Shown one piece after another: positions 6,102 through 14,836 of a stretch of 17,693 nucleotides of DNA; within the stretch, counting starts at the first letter, position 1; every line of letters begins with the position of its first letter. The notes beneath the pieces were generated by a model. That model did not search any database. It saw only the letters and a program-made list of their open reading frames with translations, and was not told where the DNA came from. Origin of the DNA: Anaerolineaceae bacterium UBA2274. Its GTDB lineage: Bacteria; Chloroflexota; Anaerolineae; Anaerolineales; Anaerolineaceae. The position numbers were made by a program, and so were the translations under genes. The stretch spans positions 1,715 to 19,407 of the forward strand of contig DDWY01000050.1 of the NCBI GenBank assembly GCA_002347705.1. The letters are read 5' to 3'.

Positions 6102-8011
6102 ACCAGCAAAAAAACCAAAAAACAATGCAGAATAATTCTAAGAATCCTTACGCCAACAGCAAGTCCAAGGAAGTTCGCCCCACGCTCAGACCTGGTGGGG
6201 GTGGAGCAGGCAGGATGATGCCTGGTGAAAAACCCCGCGACTTTAAAGGTAGCATGAAACAATTGATTGGCTATCTTGGACCCTACCGCTGGTCAATTCT
6301 TGTGATGCTTCTGATGGCAGCCGGAGGCACCGTGTTCTCGATATTTGGACCCCGAACACTGGGCCAGGCAACCACCGAGCTTTATCTCGGCGTCATGCGC
6401 ATGGTTCAGGGCAACCCGCTGGGTATTGATCTGGCTAAGATCGGCACGATTCTCGTACGGGTGCTGATCCTTTATGGCATCTCAACGGTTCTCAGCCTGA
6501 TTCAGGGTTGGATCATGAGCAAAATTTCTGCGGAAATCACCTACAAGATGCGCAAGGAAATCTCACACAAGCTCAACCAGCTTCCGCTTAGCTATTTCGA
6601 CCGGGTAAGCCAGGGTGAGGTGCTCTCACGCGTCACAAACGACGTAGATGTCATCAGCAACACGCTCAACCAGAGCCTCTCAGAGATCATCACTTCCATA
6701 ACGCGCATCATCGGCGTTCTGATCATGATGCTTTCGATTAGCCTCAGCATGACCCTGATCGGTTTGATCATGGTGCCGCTTGTCATGATTTTTGTAAAGA
6801 TAATCGTCGGCAAATCGCAGGTGCACTTTCGCCGCCAGCAGGAATACCTCGGGCACATTAACGGTCATGTGGAAGAAATGTACGGCGGGCATTTGGTCTT
6901 AAAAGCCTATAACGGCGAACAAGGAAGTGTCGAGCATTTTGAAACCCTAAATGACACCCTCTTCACCAGCGCCTGGCTTGCGCAGTTCCTTTCCAGTATG
7001 ATGATGCCCGTATCGCGCTTTTTCAGTAATCTTGGCTACATAGCAGTCGCGATTCTGGGCGGCTACCTGACCGCTCAAAACCTCCTGAGTATCGGTGATA
7101 TCCAGGCCTTTATCCAATATTTAAGTTCGTTCCACCAGCCCATCATGCAGATTGCCAACATAGCCAACGTCCTCCAGCAGACAGCAGCAGCTGCAGAACG
7201 CGTCTTCGAATTCATCAATGAAGATGAGATAGAACCCGACTCTCCCAATGCGCTCGCTTTGGAAAATGTGCGCGGAAAAGTGGAGTTCCGCAATGTCTGG
7301 TTCGGCTATAACCCCGAGGAATACATCATCAAAGATTTTTCAATGGTCATCGAACCCGGACAGAAAATTGCGATTGTCGGCCCGACCGGTGCCGGCAAAA
7401 CCACGCTCGTCAAGCTGCTGATGCGCTTCTACGATATTGACCGCGGAGAGATCCTGATTGATGACATCAACATCCAGGACATAAGCCGTGAAAACCTGCA
7501 TACCCATCTTTCGATGGTGCTCCAGAACACCTGGCTTTTCAATGACACGATCCGCGAAAACATCCGCTACGGTCGTCAGGACGCCAGCGACGAAGATGTG
7601 GTGGCTGCTGCAGACATGGCTTATGCCGACCACTTCACCCGCACGCTTCCGGGCGGGTATGACATGGTGCTCAACGAAGATGCATCCAACGTCTCTGCTG
7701 GTCAGAAGCAGCTCCTGACTATCGCGCGCGCGGTGTTGGCTGACCCGACCATCCTGATCCTGGACGAGGCGACCAGTTCGGTCGATACCCGAACCGAAGT
7801 GCTGATCCAGAAAGCCATGGACAAGCTGATGATCGGCCGCACCAGCTTTATCATTGCCCACCGGCTTTCCACTATTCGCAACGCCGACCGCATCCTGGTG
7901 CTGCGCGATGGCGACATTGTGGAACAAGGCTCACATGATGAGTTGCTGGCGCTCAATGGCTTCTATTCTGAGCTTTACCACAGCCAGTTCCTGCTGCCGG
8001 TAGATGCATAA
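6098..8011 (+). CDS. ABC exporter half-transporter, catalytic subunit
   Basis: This 637-residue partner of the preceding half-transporter joins to it by a 4-base ATGA overlap with GGAGGAG at 6086-6092. A hydrophilic, Asn/Gln/Lys- and Gly-rich N-terminal tail (1-50) precedes six membrane helices (about 60-360). The ATPase has Walker A GPTGAGKTT (428-436), Q-loop LQNTWLF (475-481), Walker B LILDEATSSVD with catalytic E557, and switch H588 in IIAHRLST. Its signature motif is VSAGQ (532-536) rather than LSGGQ. In the heterodimer, its intact Walker A/B would face the LSGGQ of the partner and form the one hydrolytic site. Its altered signature would complete the degenerate site. A strong terminator follows, closing the marR-exporter operon. 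Confidence 0.95.
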   Translation: MNQQKNQKTMQNNSKNPYANSKSKEVRPTLRPGGGGAGRMMPGEKPRDFKGSMKQLIGYLGPYRWSILVMLLMAAGGTVFSIFGPRTLGQATTELYLGVMRMVQGNPLGIDLAKIGTILVRVLILYGISTVLSLIQGWIMSKISAEITYKMRKEISHKLNQLPLSYFDRVSQGEVLSRVTNDVDVISNTLNQSLSEIITSITRIIGVLIMMLSISLSMTLIGLIMVPLVMIFVKIIVGKSQVHFRRQQEYLGHINGHVEEMYGGHLVLKAYNGEQGSVEHFETLNDTLFTSAWLAQFLSSMMMPVSRFFSNLGYIAVAILGGYLTAQNLLSIGDIQAFIQYLSSFHQPIMQIANIANVLQQTAAAAERVFEFINEDEIEPDSPNALALENVRGKVEFRNVWFGYNPEEYIIKDFSMVIEPGQKIAIVGPTGAGKTTLVKLLMRFYDIDRGEILIDDINIQDISRENLHTHLSMVLQNTWLFNDTIRENIRYGRQDASDEDVVAAADMAYADHFTRTLPGGYDMVLNEDASNVSAGQKQLLTIARAVLADPTILILDEATSSVDTRTEVLIQKAMDKLMIGRTSFIIAHRLSTIRNADRILVLRDGDIVEQGSHDELLALNGFYSELYHSQFLLPVDA

Positions 8012-8030
8012 TAGACCAAACAAATAGACG

Positions 8031-8066
8031 AGCAAAAGGCGCAGGGTTAACTCTGCGCCTTTTGCT
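8031..8066. terminator. Intrinsic terminator of the exporter operon
   Basis: A perfect 14-bp stem AGCAAAAGGCGCAG (8031-8044) / CTGCGCCTTTTGCT (8053-8066) with an 8-base loop. The A and T tracts lie inside the stem, so it could act on either strand. It separates the exporter from the glycosidase gene. Confidence 0.88.
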
Positions 8067-8109
8067 TAAGCCCGGGTAAAATTATTGAAACGATCGATTG
8101 GAGACTATC

Positions 8110-9435
8110 ATGCCAAGAGCTACCTATACATTTCCGGACGGATTCCTTTGGGGTACCGCCACCGCCGCGCACCAGGTGGAAGGCAATAATCTGAACAATG
8201 ACTGGTGGGCATGGGAGCAGCAGGAAGGGCGCATATTGAACGGCGACCGGTCTGGCAAAGCTTGTGATTGGTGGGCTGGGCGATGGCGCGAGGATTTTGA
8301 CCGTGCTCATGAGGCTTACCAAAACGCGCACCGGCTTTCTGTGGAATGGTCGCGCATTCAGCCCGAGCCAGACCGCTGGGATGAAAGCGCGCTTGACCGC
8401 TATCGCCAGATGCTGCTGGGGCTCAAAGAGCGCAACATGGCGGCGATGGTTACGCTCCATCATTTCTCCAACCCGATGTGGCTGGTGGAGATGGGCGGCT
8501 GGGAAAATGAAGCCGTGATTGACCTCTTCGCGGCTTTTTCACGCCGGGTGGTGGAAGCCCTGGGCAATCACTGCAAGCTTTGGGTGACCATCAACGAGCC
8601 AAATGTTTATATGAGCGGCGGATACCTGGGCGGGGGCTTTCCTCCGGGCAAAAATGACCTGAAAGCTGGACTCAAGGTTCTGAGCAACTTGCTCAAAGCG
8701 CATGCTGCCGCTTACCAGGCCATCCACGAGGCGCAGAGTGATGCCCAGGTAGGCGTCGCGCACCATTGGCGCGGTTTTCTTCCTGAAAACAGTAACCCCC
8801 TCACCCGCTACAGCACAAATCTGTTCAACAAGGTATTTAATGAGGCTTTTCCCCAGGCTCTGGTCACAGGCAAATTCGATGCTGCTTTCTTGAAAGAGGA
8901 TATCCCCCAGGCAAAGAATACCCAAGATTTCATCGGCTTAAATTATTACACGCGCGAGTTGATCCGCTTTGATCTCGGCAAGCGGGCGGAAATGTTCACC
9001 CAGCGCTCTTACCCCAAAGACGCGGAGCTTTCGGAAACTGGCTTTTTGAGCAATGATCCTGAAGGTTTCAAGGCTTGCATCAAATGGGGTACGCAATTTG
9101 GAAAACCGATTTACATCACTGAAAATGGTGCTGAAGACAGCCAGGATGATTTCAGGCGCAAGTACTTGCTGCAGCATCTGCACGCGATGTGGCATATGGT
9201 CAACCACAACATGCCGGTGAGGGGTTATTTTCACTGGAGCCTGGTGGATAATTTCGAATGGGAACGAGGCTGGAGCCAGCGCTTTGGGCTGTGGGGGCTT
9301 GACCCTGCCACGCAGCTGCGTACCAGGCGCAAGAGTGTGGACCTCTACGCGGAGATATGCCGCAGCAACAGTATTACATCTGAGAGCGTTGAGAAGTATT
9401 GCCCGGAGATCTACGACCGGATTTATCCGGTGTGA
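8110..9435 (+). CDS. GH1-family beta-glycosidase (beta-glucosidase-like)
   Basis: This 441-residue retaining glycoside hydrolase of family 1 is probably cytoplasmic, since no signal peptide is present. It would remove terminal beta-linked glucose, galactose or fucose from small glycosides or cello-oligosaccharides. Landmarks are the N-terminal FPDGFLWGTATAAHQVEG (8-25, with glycone-binding Q22), LHHFSNPMWL (116-125), acid/base E163 in TINEP, nucleophile E338 in ITENG, and the late HWSLVDNFEWERGW (375-388) carrying W376, E383 and W384, which line the sugar site. The ATG at 8110 is chosen because GGAGA (8100-8104) sits five bases upstream. A TTG at 8098 overlaps that site and would be unlikely. 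Length and active site are complete. It looks monocistronic, with no sugar transporter next to it. The exact substrate cannot be read from sequence alone. Confidence 0.94.
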   Translation: MPRATYTFPDGFLWGTATAAHQVEGNNLNNDWWAWEQQEGRILNGDRSGKACDWWAGRWREDFDRAHEAYQNAHRLSVEWSRIQPEPDRWDESALDRYRQMLLGLKERNMAAMVTLHHFSNPMWLVEMGGWENEAVIDLFAAFSRRVVEALGNHCKLWVTINEPNVYMSGGYLGGGFPPGKNDLKAGLKVLSNLLKAHAAAYQAIHEAQSDAQVGVAHHWRGFLPENSNPLTRYSTNLFNKVFNEAFPQALVTGKFDAAFLKEDIPQAKNTQDFIGLNYYTRELIRFDLGKRAEMFTQRSYPKDAELSETGFLSNDPEGFKACIKWGTQFGKPIYITENGAEDSQDDFRRKYLLQHLHAMWHMVNHNMPVRGYFHWSLVDNFEWERGWSQRFGLWGLDPATQLRTRRKSVDLYAEICRSNSITSESVEKYCPEIYDRIYPV

Positions 9436-9727
9436 TTTTGCGGGTAAAAGCACTTCATCCTGTGTGAAACGCAGCGATGTGGCGTTGATTTTCATAGGCT
9501 GGACGAGATTGGAAGCATTGGACACTCCCTCCTTCGGAAACCTTGATGTGCTTCCAATCCGCCATTAATAATTCAAAACCTCGAAAATGACCTCAACACG
9601 GTACCTACGACTATGTAGGAACTGACCATGGCTATGTAGGGAACTGGCCAGCCTGTTCCACACCCGGTTTTCCCCAACTCGAATCCGGTTGTGGACTGCC
9701 TCAACCCAACGGGGTCCCCATCAAGCC
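9436..9727. other. Intergenic region between convergent genes
   Basis: No gene is seen between the convergent glycosidase and importer ATPase. It holds an 11-bp inverted repeat, GATTGGAAGCA (9507-9517) / TGCTTCCAATC (9549-9559), and a pair of near-identical ~17-19 base direct repeats CTATGTAGGAACTG.. (9611-9627) and CTATGTAGGGAACTGGCCA (9632-9650). Neither inverted-repeat arm has a following T run, so no clear terminator is visible for either operon. Confidence 0.5.
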
Positions 9728-11302
9728 TTAATCACATTTTTCGTTTCGGATTGTCTCACCCGGATGGACACCTGCCATCAGAAGCCCGATGTCTTCTTTG
9801 GTGGCAGTTTCTCTTGGCAAAATGTCCATGATTTTGCCCTCATAGATGACCGCGATCCGATCAGCCAGCGCCAGGATCTCATCCAGATCTTCCGAGATCA
9901 GCAGAATCGCCGTACCTTTCTTGCGTTCCATCAACAACTGCTCATGCACATACTCGCTTGCGCCGATATCCAGACCTCTTGTGGGCTGCGCAGCCACGAT
10001 CGCGCGCGGCTCACGCGAGAGCTCCCGCGCCAGCAGGACCTTCTGAATATTCCCGCCCGATAAGCTCTTGGCCAGGGTCTTCTTCGAAGGCGTTTTGATG
10101 CGATACTGCTCAATCAAGCGATCTGCGTGCTCATTGATATAGGACATTTGCAGGAACCCATGTTTGGAGAAAGGCATTTTGTGATGTTCACGCAGCACCA
10201 GGTTTTCGGAAATGTTGAAGTTGCGGATCATACCATCTTTCATCCGCTCTTCAGGGATGTATGAAAGACCTTTTTCGGTAATTACTGACGGCTTCCTGCC
10301 TGTCATATCCTGCCCTTCAAGGATAATCCTTCCACTTGTGATCGGTCTTATCCCGGTTAGCGCTTCAGCCAGCTCAAGTTGCCCATTGCCCGAAACGCCT
10401 GCCAGCCCGACAATCTCGCCCGAATGCACTGCCAGGTTAACACCGCGCAGTCCTTCAACCCCACGGTCACTCCCACAACTGACGTCCTCAAGCGCGAAGC
10501 GCACCTCCCCGACCTGGGGTTTTTCCGTACTTTTGATGAACTCAATTTCGCGACCCACCATCCAATTCGCCAGGGTATTCTGAGTCACGTCACAAGTCGG
10601 GCGCGTGCCCACGTTGCGCCCATCACGCAGAACTGTTACCCGTTCACTGATCGCGATTACCTCGTGGAGCTTGTGCGAGATGAACACCAGCCCATAGCCA
10701 TCGCTCTGCATCTGCCTCATAATCGCAAACAATTCATCTACTTCCTGGGGGGTCAACACGGCTGTCGGCTCGTCCAACAGTAAAATCGCCGCGCCGCGGT
10801 AAAGAGCCTTGATAATTTCCACCCGCTGTTGCTGACCAACGCTCAACTGCCAGATATACGCGCTGGGGTCGATGCTCAGGTTATATTTGTCTGCCAGAGC
10901 AATAACTCTCTCCGAGACTCTGTCCAGATCGGTCAGGGGTTTCCGGCTCGAAGGTAAGCCCAAGGCCACGTTTTCAGCTACCGTCAGTGTTGGCACCAGC
11001 ATAAAATGTTGATGGATCATACCGATGCCCTGCTGGATTGCGGCTGTTGGGGAATTTATTTTTACCGGTTCGCCATTTACGAGAATCTCGCCCTCATCCG
11101 GATGATACATCCCGTAAAGAATCTTCATCAGAGTGCTTTTTCCAGCCCCATTTTCCCCCAACAACGCATGCACCTCGCCAGCCCGCAAATCAAAGTTCAC
11201 ATTGTCATTCGCCAAAACCCCGGGAAACCGCTTGGTAATCCCGCGCATCTCAAGCGTCTCAAAGGCGACTTTTTCATTGATAACCGGACTGTTCTTCTGC
11301 AT
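9728..11302 (-). CDS. BMP-type nucleoside ABC importer, duplicated ATPase
   Basis: This 524-residue peripheral ATPase has two fused ABC domains and would energise the two permeases encoded upstream. Domain 1 is canonical: Walker A GENGAGKST (49-57), signature LSVGQQQR (153-160), Walker B ILLLDEP (173-179) and switch His in FISHKLHE (H210). Domain 2 is degenerate: GVSGNGQLE (302-310) in place of Walker A, signature LSGGN (414-418), and VAAQPTRGLD (436-445), where Gln replaces the catalytic Glu. This is the normal state of the RbsA/YufO-type carbohydrate and nucleoside importer family. The start is supported by AAAGGAA about 7 bases upstream. It is the last gene of the operon and is separated from the lipoprotein gene by 55 bases containing a strong hairpin. 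Nucleosides are the likely cargo because of the BMP partner; a sugar importer is the alternative. Confidence 0.94.
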   Translation of the reverse strand: MQKNSPVINEKVAFETLEMRGITKRFPGVLANDNVNFDLRAGEVHALLGENGAGKSTLMKILYGMYHPDEGEILVNGEPVKINSPTAAIQQGIGMIHQHFMLVPTLTVAENVALGLPSSRKPLTDLDRVSERVIALADKYNLSIDPSAYIWQLSVGQQQRVEIIKALYRGAAILLLDEPTAVLTPQEVDELFAIMRQMQSDGYGLVFISHKLHEVIAISERVTVLRDGRNVGTRPTCDVTQNTLANWMVGREIEFIKSTEKPQVGEVRFALEDVSCGSDRGVEGLRGVNLAVHSGEIVGLAGVSGNGQLELAEALTGIRPITSGRIILEGQDMTGRKPSVITEKGLSYIPEERMKDGMIRNFNISENLVLREHHKMPFSKHGFLQMSYINEHADRLIEQYRIKTPSKKTLAKSLSGGNIQKVLLARELSREPRAIVAAQPTRGLDIGASEYVHEQLLMERKKGTAILLISEDLDEILALADRIAVIYEGKIMDILPRETATKEDIGLLMAGVHPGETIRNEKCD

Positions 11303-11316
11303 GCCATTTCCTTTTT

Positions 11317-11340
11317 GGGTCAGGCATTGCTGCCTGACCC
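11317..11340 (-). promoter_or_regulatory. Intercistronic stem-loop between lipoprotein and ATPase genes
   Basis: A perfect 10-bp stem GGGTCAGGCA (11317-11326) / TGCCTGACCC (11331-11340) with a TTGC loop. In the direction of transcription it is followed by AAAAAGGAAATGGC and the ATPase start, not by a T run, so it is not a standard terminator. It may protect the 3' end of the lipoprotein message or dampen ATPase expression. Confidence 0.7.
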
Positions 11341-11357
11341 GTTCTTACTGGTCTGAA

Positions 11358-12368
11358 CTAAGGTTTGGGGATAACAATGCTGCCATCATTGATGCCAGCA
11401 ATTACTTCCTCAACTTTGGCTTTAATTTCATCACTGAGCTCAATCTCAGGATTGAGATTGATTACCTGACCACCGTTCTGTAAATCAGCAGAGAAGGTAT
11501 GCCCTCCCATTATCCCAGCAGCACGCAGCGCGATGATCTCACGCAAAATGCCTTCCCAGTGGTAAACCTGGCTGGCAACTACGGTACTTGGAGCAAAAGC
11601 ATTCTGATCTGCCTGTGTTCCAAACCAATACAAACCAGCTTCTTCGGCTTTGCCGATGGCGCCAACTACCATTTGTGCTGAGCCGGTCAAAACATCCGCA
11701 CCAGCCGCGATATGGGTGGTTGCAGCCTCGGAAGCGAGTGCCACATCCGAGAAACTGCCAATGTAGGTCACGCGCACATCGATGTCTGGATCAACAGACT
11801 TTGCGCCTGCCACGAAACCATCCACATACAGTTTGGCATCGCCGGTCTCGATCGGACCAACAACACCAATGATCTTCGACTTGGTCAGCATGCCGGCCAT
11901 GACGCCATTCACATATCCGCCCTGATCTGAAGCGGCTTCATAGGCATGCACATTCGGTAGACCGAAAGTATCCACCGTGGTGCCCCAGGCAAATACAGTT
12001 TCCGGGAAGTCCGGCGCAATTTCCTGCAGAGAAGAACCATATTGTGAGCCATGGGCTATAACAATGTCGTAGCCTTTGGTGGCGTAATCACGAATGGCAG
12101 CTGCAGCGTCATCAACGACAAACATGTTCTCGGTGAACGCATATTCCAGACCTTCGCCCATCTCCGCCTTCAGTACCATCAAGGCATCTGAAATACTTTG
12201 TGTGAATGCAAGGTCATTAATGCTGCTGGGAGAAACCACTGCGATACGTAAAGGCTGGGTGGTCTCTTCAACAGCGGCAGGAGGCTCTGCAACGGGGGTC
12301 TGCGCGCAGGCACCCAGGAACATCGCCACAACTAATAGCACTGAAACTAAGGTAAGTACTTTCTTCAT
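11358..12368 (-). CDS. BMP-family nucleoside-binding lipoprotein
   Basis: This 336-residue substrate-binding protein belongs to the basic membrane protein (PnrA/BmpA/YufN) family, which typically binds purine or other nucleosides outside the membrane. A lipoprotein signal MKKVLTLVSVLLVVAMFLGA is followed by the lipidated C21 (lipobox LGAC) and a Pro/Glu/Thr linker (about 24-40). The Bmp domain then runs from PLRIAVVSPSSINDLAFTQS to the C-terminus, with internal landmarks DIVIAHGSQYG, YEAASDQGGYVNGVMAGMLT, IGVVGPIETG and VLTGSAQM. The ATG at 12368 is chosen because AAAAGGAGAATT precedes it and it yields a standard lipoprotein signal. The frame is open 22 codons further upstream but overlaps the permease gene. 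It is the third gene of the operon, which is unusual since the binding protein is commonly first. Ligand specificity is not provable here. Confidence 0.93.
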   Translation of the reverse strand: MKKVLTLVSVLLVVAMFLGACAQTPVAEPPAAVEETTQPLRIAVVSPSSINDLAFTQSISDALMVLKAEMGEGLEYAFTENMFVVDDAAAAIRDYATKGYDIVIAHGSQYGSSLQEIAPDFPETVFAWGTTVDTFGLPNVHAYEAASDQGGYVNGVMAGMLTKSKIIGVVGPIETGDAKLYVDGFVAGAKSVDPDIDVRVTYIGSFSDVALASEAATTHIAAGADVLTGSAQMVVGAIGKAEEAGLYWFGTQADQNAFAPSTVVASQVYHWEGILREIIALRAAGIMGGHTFSADLQNGGQVINLNPEIELSDEIKAKVEEVIAGINDGSIVIPKP

Positions 12369-12417
12369 AATTCTCCTTTTTAATAGGGGAGAGGCTTTTG
12401 CGCCATCCTCCCGGATT

Positions 12418-13350
12418 TTATCCTTCCCGCTCAAAAACCTTGGTCAAGGCGGACGGACCCTGGCCTTTCGAGACAGAAAGGGTTAACACTAAGATTGTCA
12501 ATATATAGGGCATCATCACAGCCAACTCTGCCGGGATGGGGATACCAAGCACCTGGATCCAAAGCTGCAGGGCGTTTATCATACTGAACAGCAGTGCGCC
12601 GCCCAGGATTCCAAATGGTTTCCAACCTCCAAAATACACCAGTGCGACGGCAATAAAACCCTGACCAGCCGTCATGTTCTGCTGGAATACATTCAACAAT
12701 GCAATTGAGAGCGACGCGCCGGCAATCCCCGAAAACACGCCGCCCATGATGACGGTCAGATATCGGATACCTGCCACGCTGACCCCCAGAGAGTCCACTG
12801 CTTCGGGGTTCTCGCCTACTGCCCGGATCTTCAAGCCAAGCGTGGTCTTGTTCAAGACGAACCAGGCAACTGGCACAAGCAAAAATGCCAGGTAGACAAG
12901 CGCGTTGTGGTTGAAAAAGATTTCGCCTATCACCGGGATCTTGCCCAAGAGCGGAACCGAAATCTTCTGGAAGCCCTTTACGCCTTCGACGGTTCCAACC
13001 AGCTTTTGGAACAGCAGATTACTCATGCCCATTCCAAAAAGGTAAAAACCAATACCACTAATGCCCTGTGTGGCATGCAGATTGATAGTTATAAATGCCA
13101 TCGCCAGCCCCATCAAAGCCCCCACCCCCATGGCCGCCAGCACGCCGAGCCAGACATTATTAGTCTCCAGCGTGACATAAAACGCGACAAACGAACCCAG
13201 CAGCATCTGTCCTTCCACCCCAAGGTTCAGGACGCCGCTACGCTGCCCGAACATCTCGCCAATTGAGGCGAACAGATAGGGAGTTGCCAGGCGAATTCCC
13301 GACGAAATAATACCAATGATAACTGTAGCGCTGAGCAGATCCGAAATCAT
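12418..13350 (-). CDS. BMP-type nucleoside ABC importer, permease 2
   Basis: This 310-residue integral membrane protein of the BPD_transp_2 (LivH/RbsC-like) superfamily is the YufQ/NupQ-like half of the importer channel. It has about 8-10 hydrophobic segments, the family motif RSGVLNLGVEGQML (37-50) and the cytoplasmic ATPase-contact loop TTLGLKIRAVGENPEAVDSLG (about 169-189). It starts inside the stop codon of the first permease (ATGA overlap, 13347-13350), with AGGTGAG a few bases upstream, so the two permeases are translationally coupled. Forty-nine bases separate it from the lipoprotein gene. The identity as importer permease is firm; nucleoside cargo rests on the BMP context. Confidence 0.93.
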   Translation of the reverse strand: MISDLLSATVIIGIISSGIRLATPYLFASIGEMFGQRSGVLNLGVEGQMLLGSFVAFYVTLETNNVWLGVLAAMGVGALMGLAMAFITINLHATQGISGIGFYLFGMGMSNLLFQKLVGTVEGVKGFQKISVPLLGKIPVIGEIFFNHNALVYLAFLLVPVAWFVLNKTTLGLKIRAVGENPEAVDSLGVSVAGIRYLTVIMGGVFSGIAGASLSIALLNVFQQNMTAGQGFIAVALVYFGGWKPFGILGGALLFSMINALQLWIQVLGIPIPAELAVMMPYILTILVLTLSVSKGQGPSALTKVFEREG

Positions 13351-14510
13351 GCCTCACCTGCTTCCTGCTGCATTTCAGCTTCCTCTGGCTTTGCCTGCTC
13401 AGTCCCGGATTGACTCAGCCTCCGTTTTTGGCTGCGTTTGCGGAAAAACTCGCTGCTCACCACAAACACCACCACCAAACCATTCAACGCGGTAATCAGA
13501 GCCGACGGCACCTGCACCACGCGCTGCATGGCATTCGCCCCCACCAGCAGCCCGCCAAACAACACCGAGGCTGGGATGGTGATCAGAGGGTGTAACTGCC
13601 CAAACAAGGCGGCAACAATTCCGTTAAACCCAGCGTTGCCGGTGAAACCCGTTGCCGATCCATCCGTGATCATGCGGTAGTTCACACCATAGACCTGCAT
13701 CATGCCTGCCAGACCGGCAAAGGCGCCGCTGAGCAAGAGTGCCACCACGATATGCTTTTTGACATCAATGCCGCCGTACTTTGAAGCTGGCTGGCTTTGC
13801 CCTACTGCCCTGATCCGATATCCCAGAGTAGTGCGCCACAACAAGAAATAAACTGCCACTGCCAGCAAGATTGCGATCAGAAGCCCAAGGTGTAATCGCG
13901 TCGGCGAGAGCCTCGGCAGGCGATAACTTTCAAGCAGCCGCGCTGTTTGCGGGATTTGTGAGGATGCTTCCCTTTGCACTGGGTCAATCATTGGTCCGCG
14001 CATCAGAAAGTTCATGATCTGCACTGCGATGGCGTTCATCATCACTGTGCTCAGGATTTCATTTACATTAAAATAAGCTTTTAATATGCCGGGAATGCCG
14101 CCCCAGATCATCCCACCCAAAATTCCCAGCAACATGGCAATGACGATTGCCAGCCAACCAGGTAACTCAGTAAAAGTCAGACCAAACCAGGTGGAAAGGA
14201 TCGCCCCGATGATCATCTGCCCTTCTCCGCCGATGTTCATGACACTACCGCGGTAGGCAATGCAGGTTCCCAGTCCAACCAAAAGCAAAGGGGTGGCTTT
14301 CACCAAAGTTTCAGCAAAGGCATTAAAGCTGCCAAAAGCCCCTTGAGCCAATGCGCCATAAGCCGTCAGTGGGTTAGCTCCCAAGAGCACAAGGAAAATT
14401 GCGCCCACCAGCAAAGCTGCCAGCGTGGCAAAAATTGGCATCAATTGATCAAAAATGGAACCTGCTCGGTCTTTCAGGTGCAAATCCGCTGTTGCTTGTT
14501 TTGGCGACAT
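13347..14510 (-). CDS. BMP-type nucleoside ABC importer, permease 1
   Basis: This 387-residue integral membrane protein is the larger YufP/NupP-like partner of permease 2. It has about ten hydrophobic segments between residues 25 and 355, the conserved RGSVMNIGGEGQMIIGA (87-103) and the ATPase-contact loop TTLGYRIRAVGQSQPASKYGG (about 227-247). The C-terminal ~30 residues are hydrophilic and Glu/Gln-rich (after FFRKRSQKRR). The ATG at 14510 is preferred because GGAG (14519-14522) lies eight bases upstream. A TTG two codons earlier would leave only about two bases. It is the first gene of the operon, and its leader may fold over its own ribosome binding site. Confidence 0.93.
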   Translation of the reverse strand: MSPKQATADLHLKDRAGSIFDQLMPIFATLAALLVGAIFLVLLGANPLTAYGALAQGAFGSFNAFAETLVKATPLLLVGLGTCIAYRGSVMNIGGEGQMIIGAILSTWFGLTFTELPGWLAIVIAMLLGILGGMIWGGIPGILKAYFNVNEILSTVMMNAIAVQIMNFLMRGPMIDPVQREASSQIPQTARLLESYRLPRLSPTRLHLGLLIAILLAVAVYFLLWRTTLGYRIRAVGQSQPASKYGGIDVKKHIVVALLLSGAFAGLAGMMQVYGVNYRMITDGSATGFTGNAGFNGIVAALFGQLHPLITIPASVLFGGLLVGANAMQRVVQVPSALITALNGLVVVFVVSSEFFRKRSQKRRLSQSGTEQAKPEEAEMQQEAGEA

Positions 14511-14518
14511 AGTCAAAA

Positions 14519-14577
14519 CTCCAGGTCGGTTTGAGTGCTCAGGAAAACGCCTATTTAACCCGATAGGTTTTCCCTGG
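14519..14577 (-). promoter_or_regulatory. Potential structured 5' leader of the importer operon
   Basis: On the transcribed strand an inner hairpin pairs GAAAAC+CTAT with ATAG+GTTTTC (14542-14554 with 14563-14573, with a 2-base bulge). An outer CCAGG (14577-14573) can pair with CCTGG (14525-14521), which overlaps the GGAG ribosome binding site of the first permease. This fold could hide the site. It does not match any riboswitch class I know. Confidence 0.35.
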
Positions 14578-14836
14578 CTAATAACAATTTTGATTATTGA
14601 ACGATTTTACCAGTAAAGTAAAAACTGCGCACGAACAAACAAAAACCAGGTTTGAGGGTATTGTAATCTTGAATCTTGAGCGTTGAAACCACTAACACTG
14701 ACAAAATTTATGTGAAATCCCTAAAGGATTGCCCAATAGATCAAACCTCACAATTATCAGTTCTAAACCTGAATATTATCCTGCTTTGATGAATCGTTAA
14801 TCCGTAATCTGGTCTCACAGGTCAAAGCAATGGATG

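Noticed and set aside
11317..11340. Standard intrinsic terminator between importer genes
   Set aside because: The stem is strong but neither strand has a T run after it, and the downstream ATPase gene needs read-through.
14606..14617. TTTACCAGTAAA as a firm operator of the importer operon
   Set aside because: It is a short dyad in AT-rich DNA with no second site and no mapped promoter, so it is only noted in the intergenic entry.
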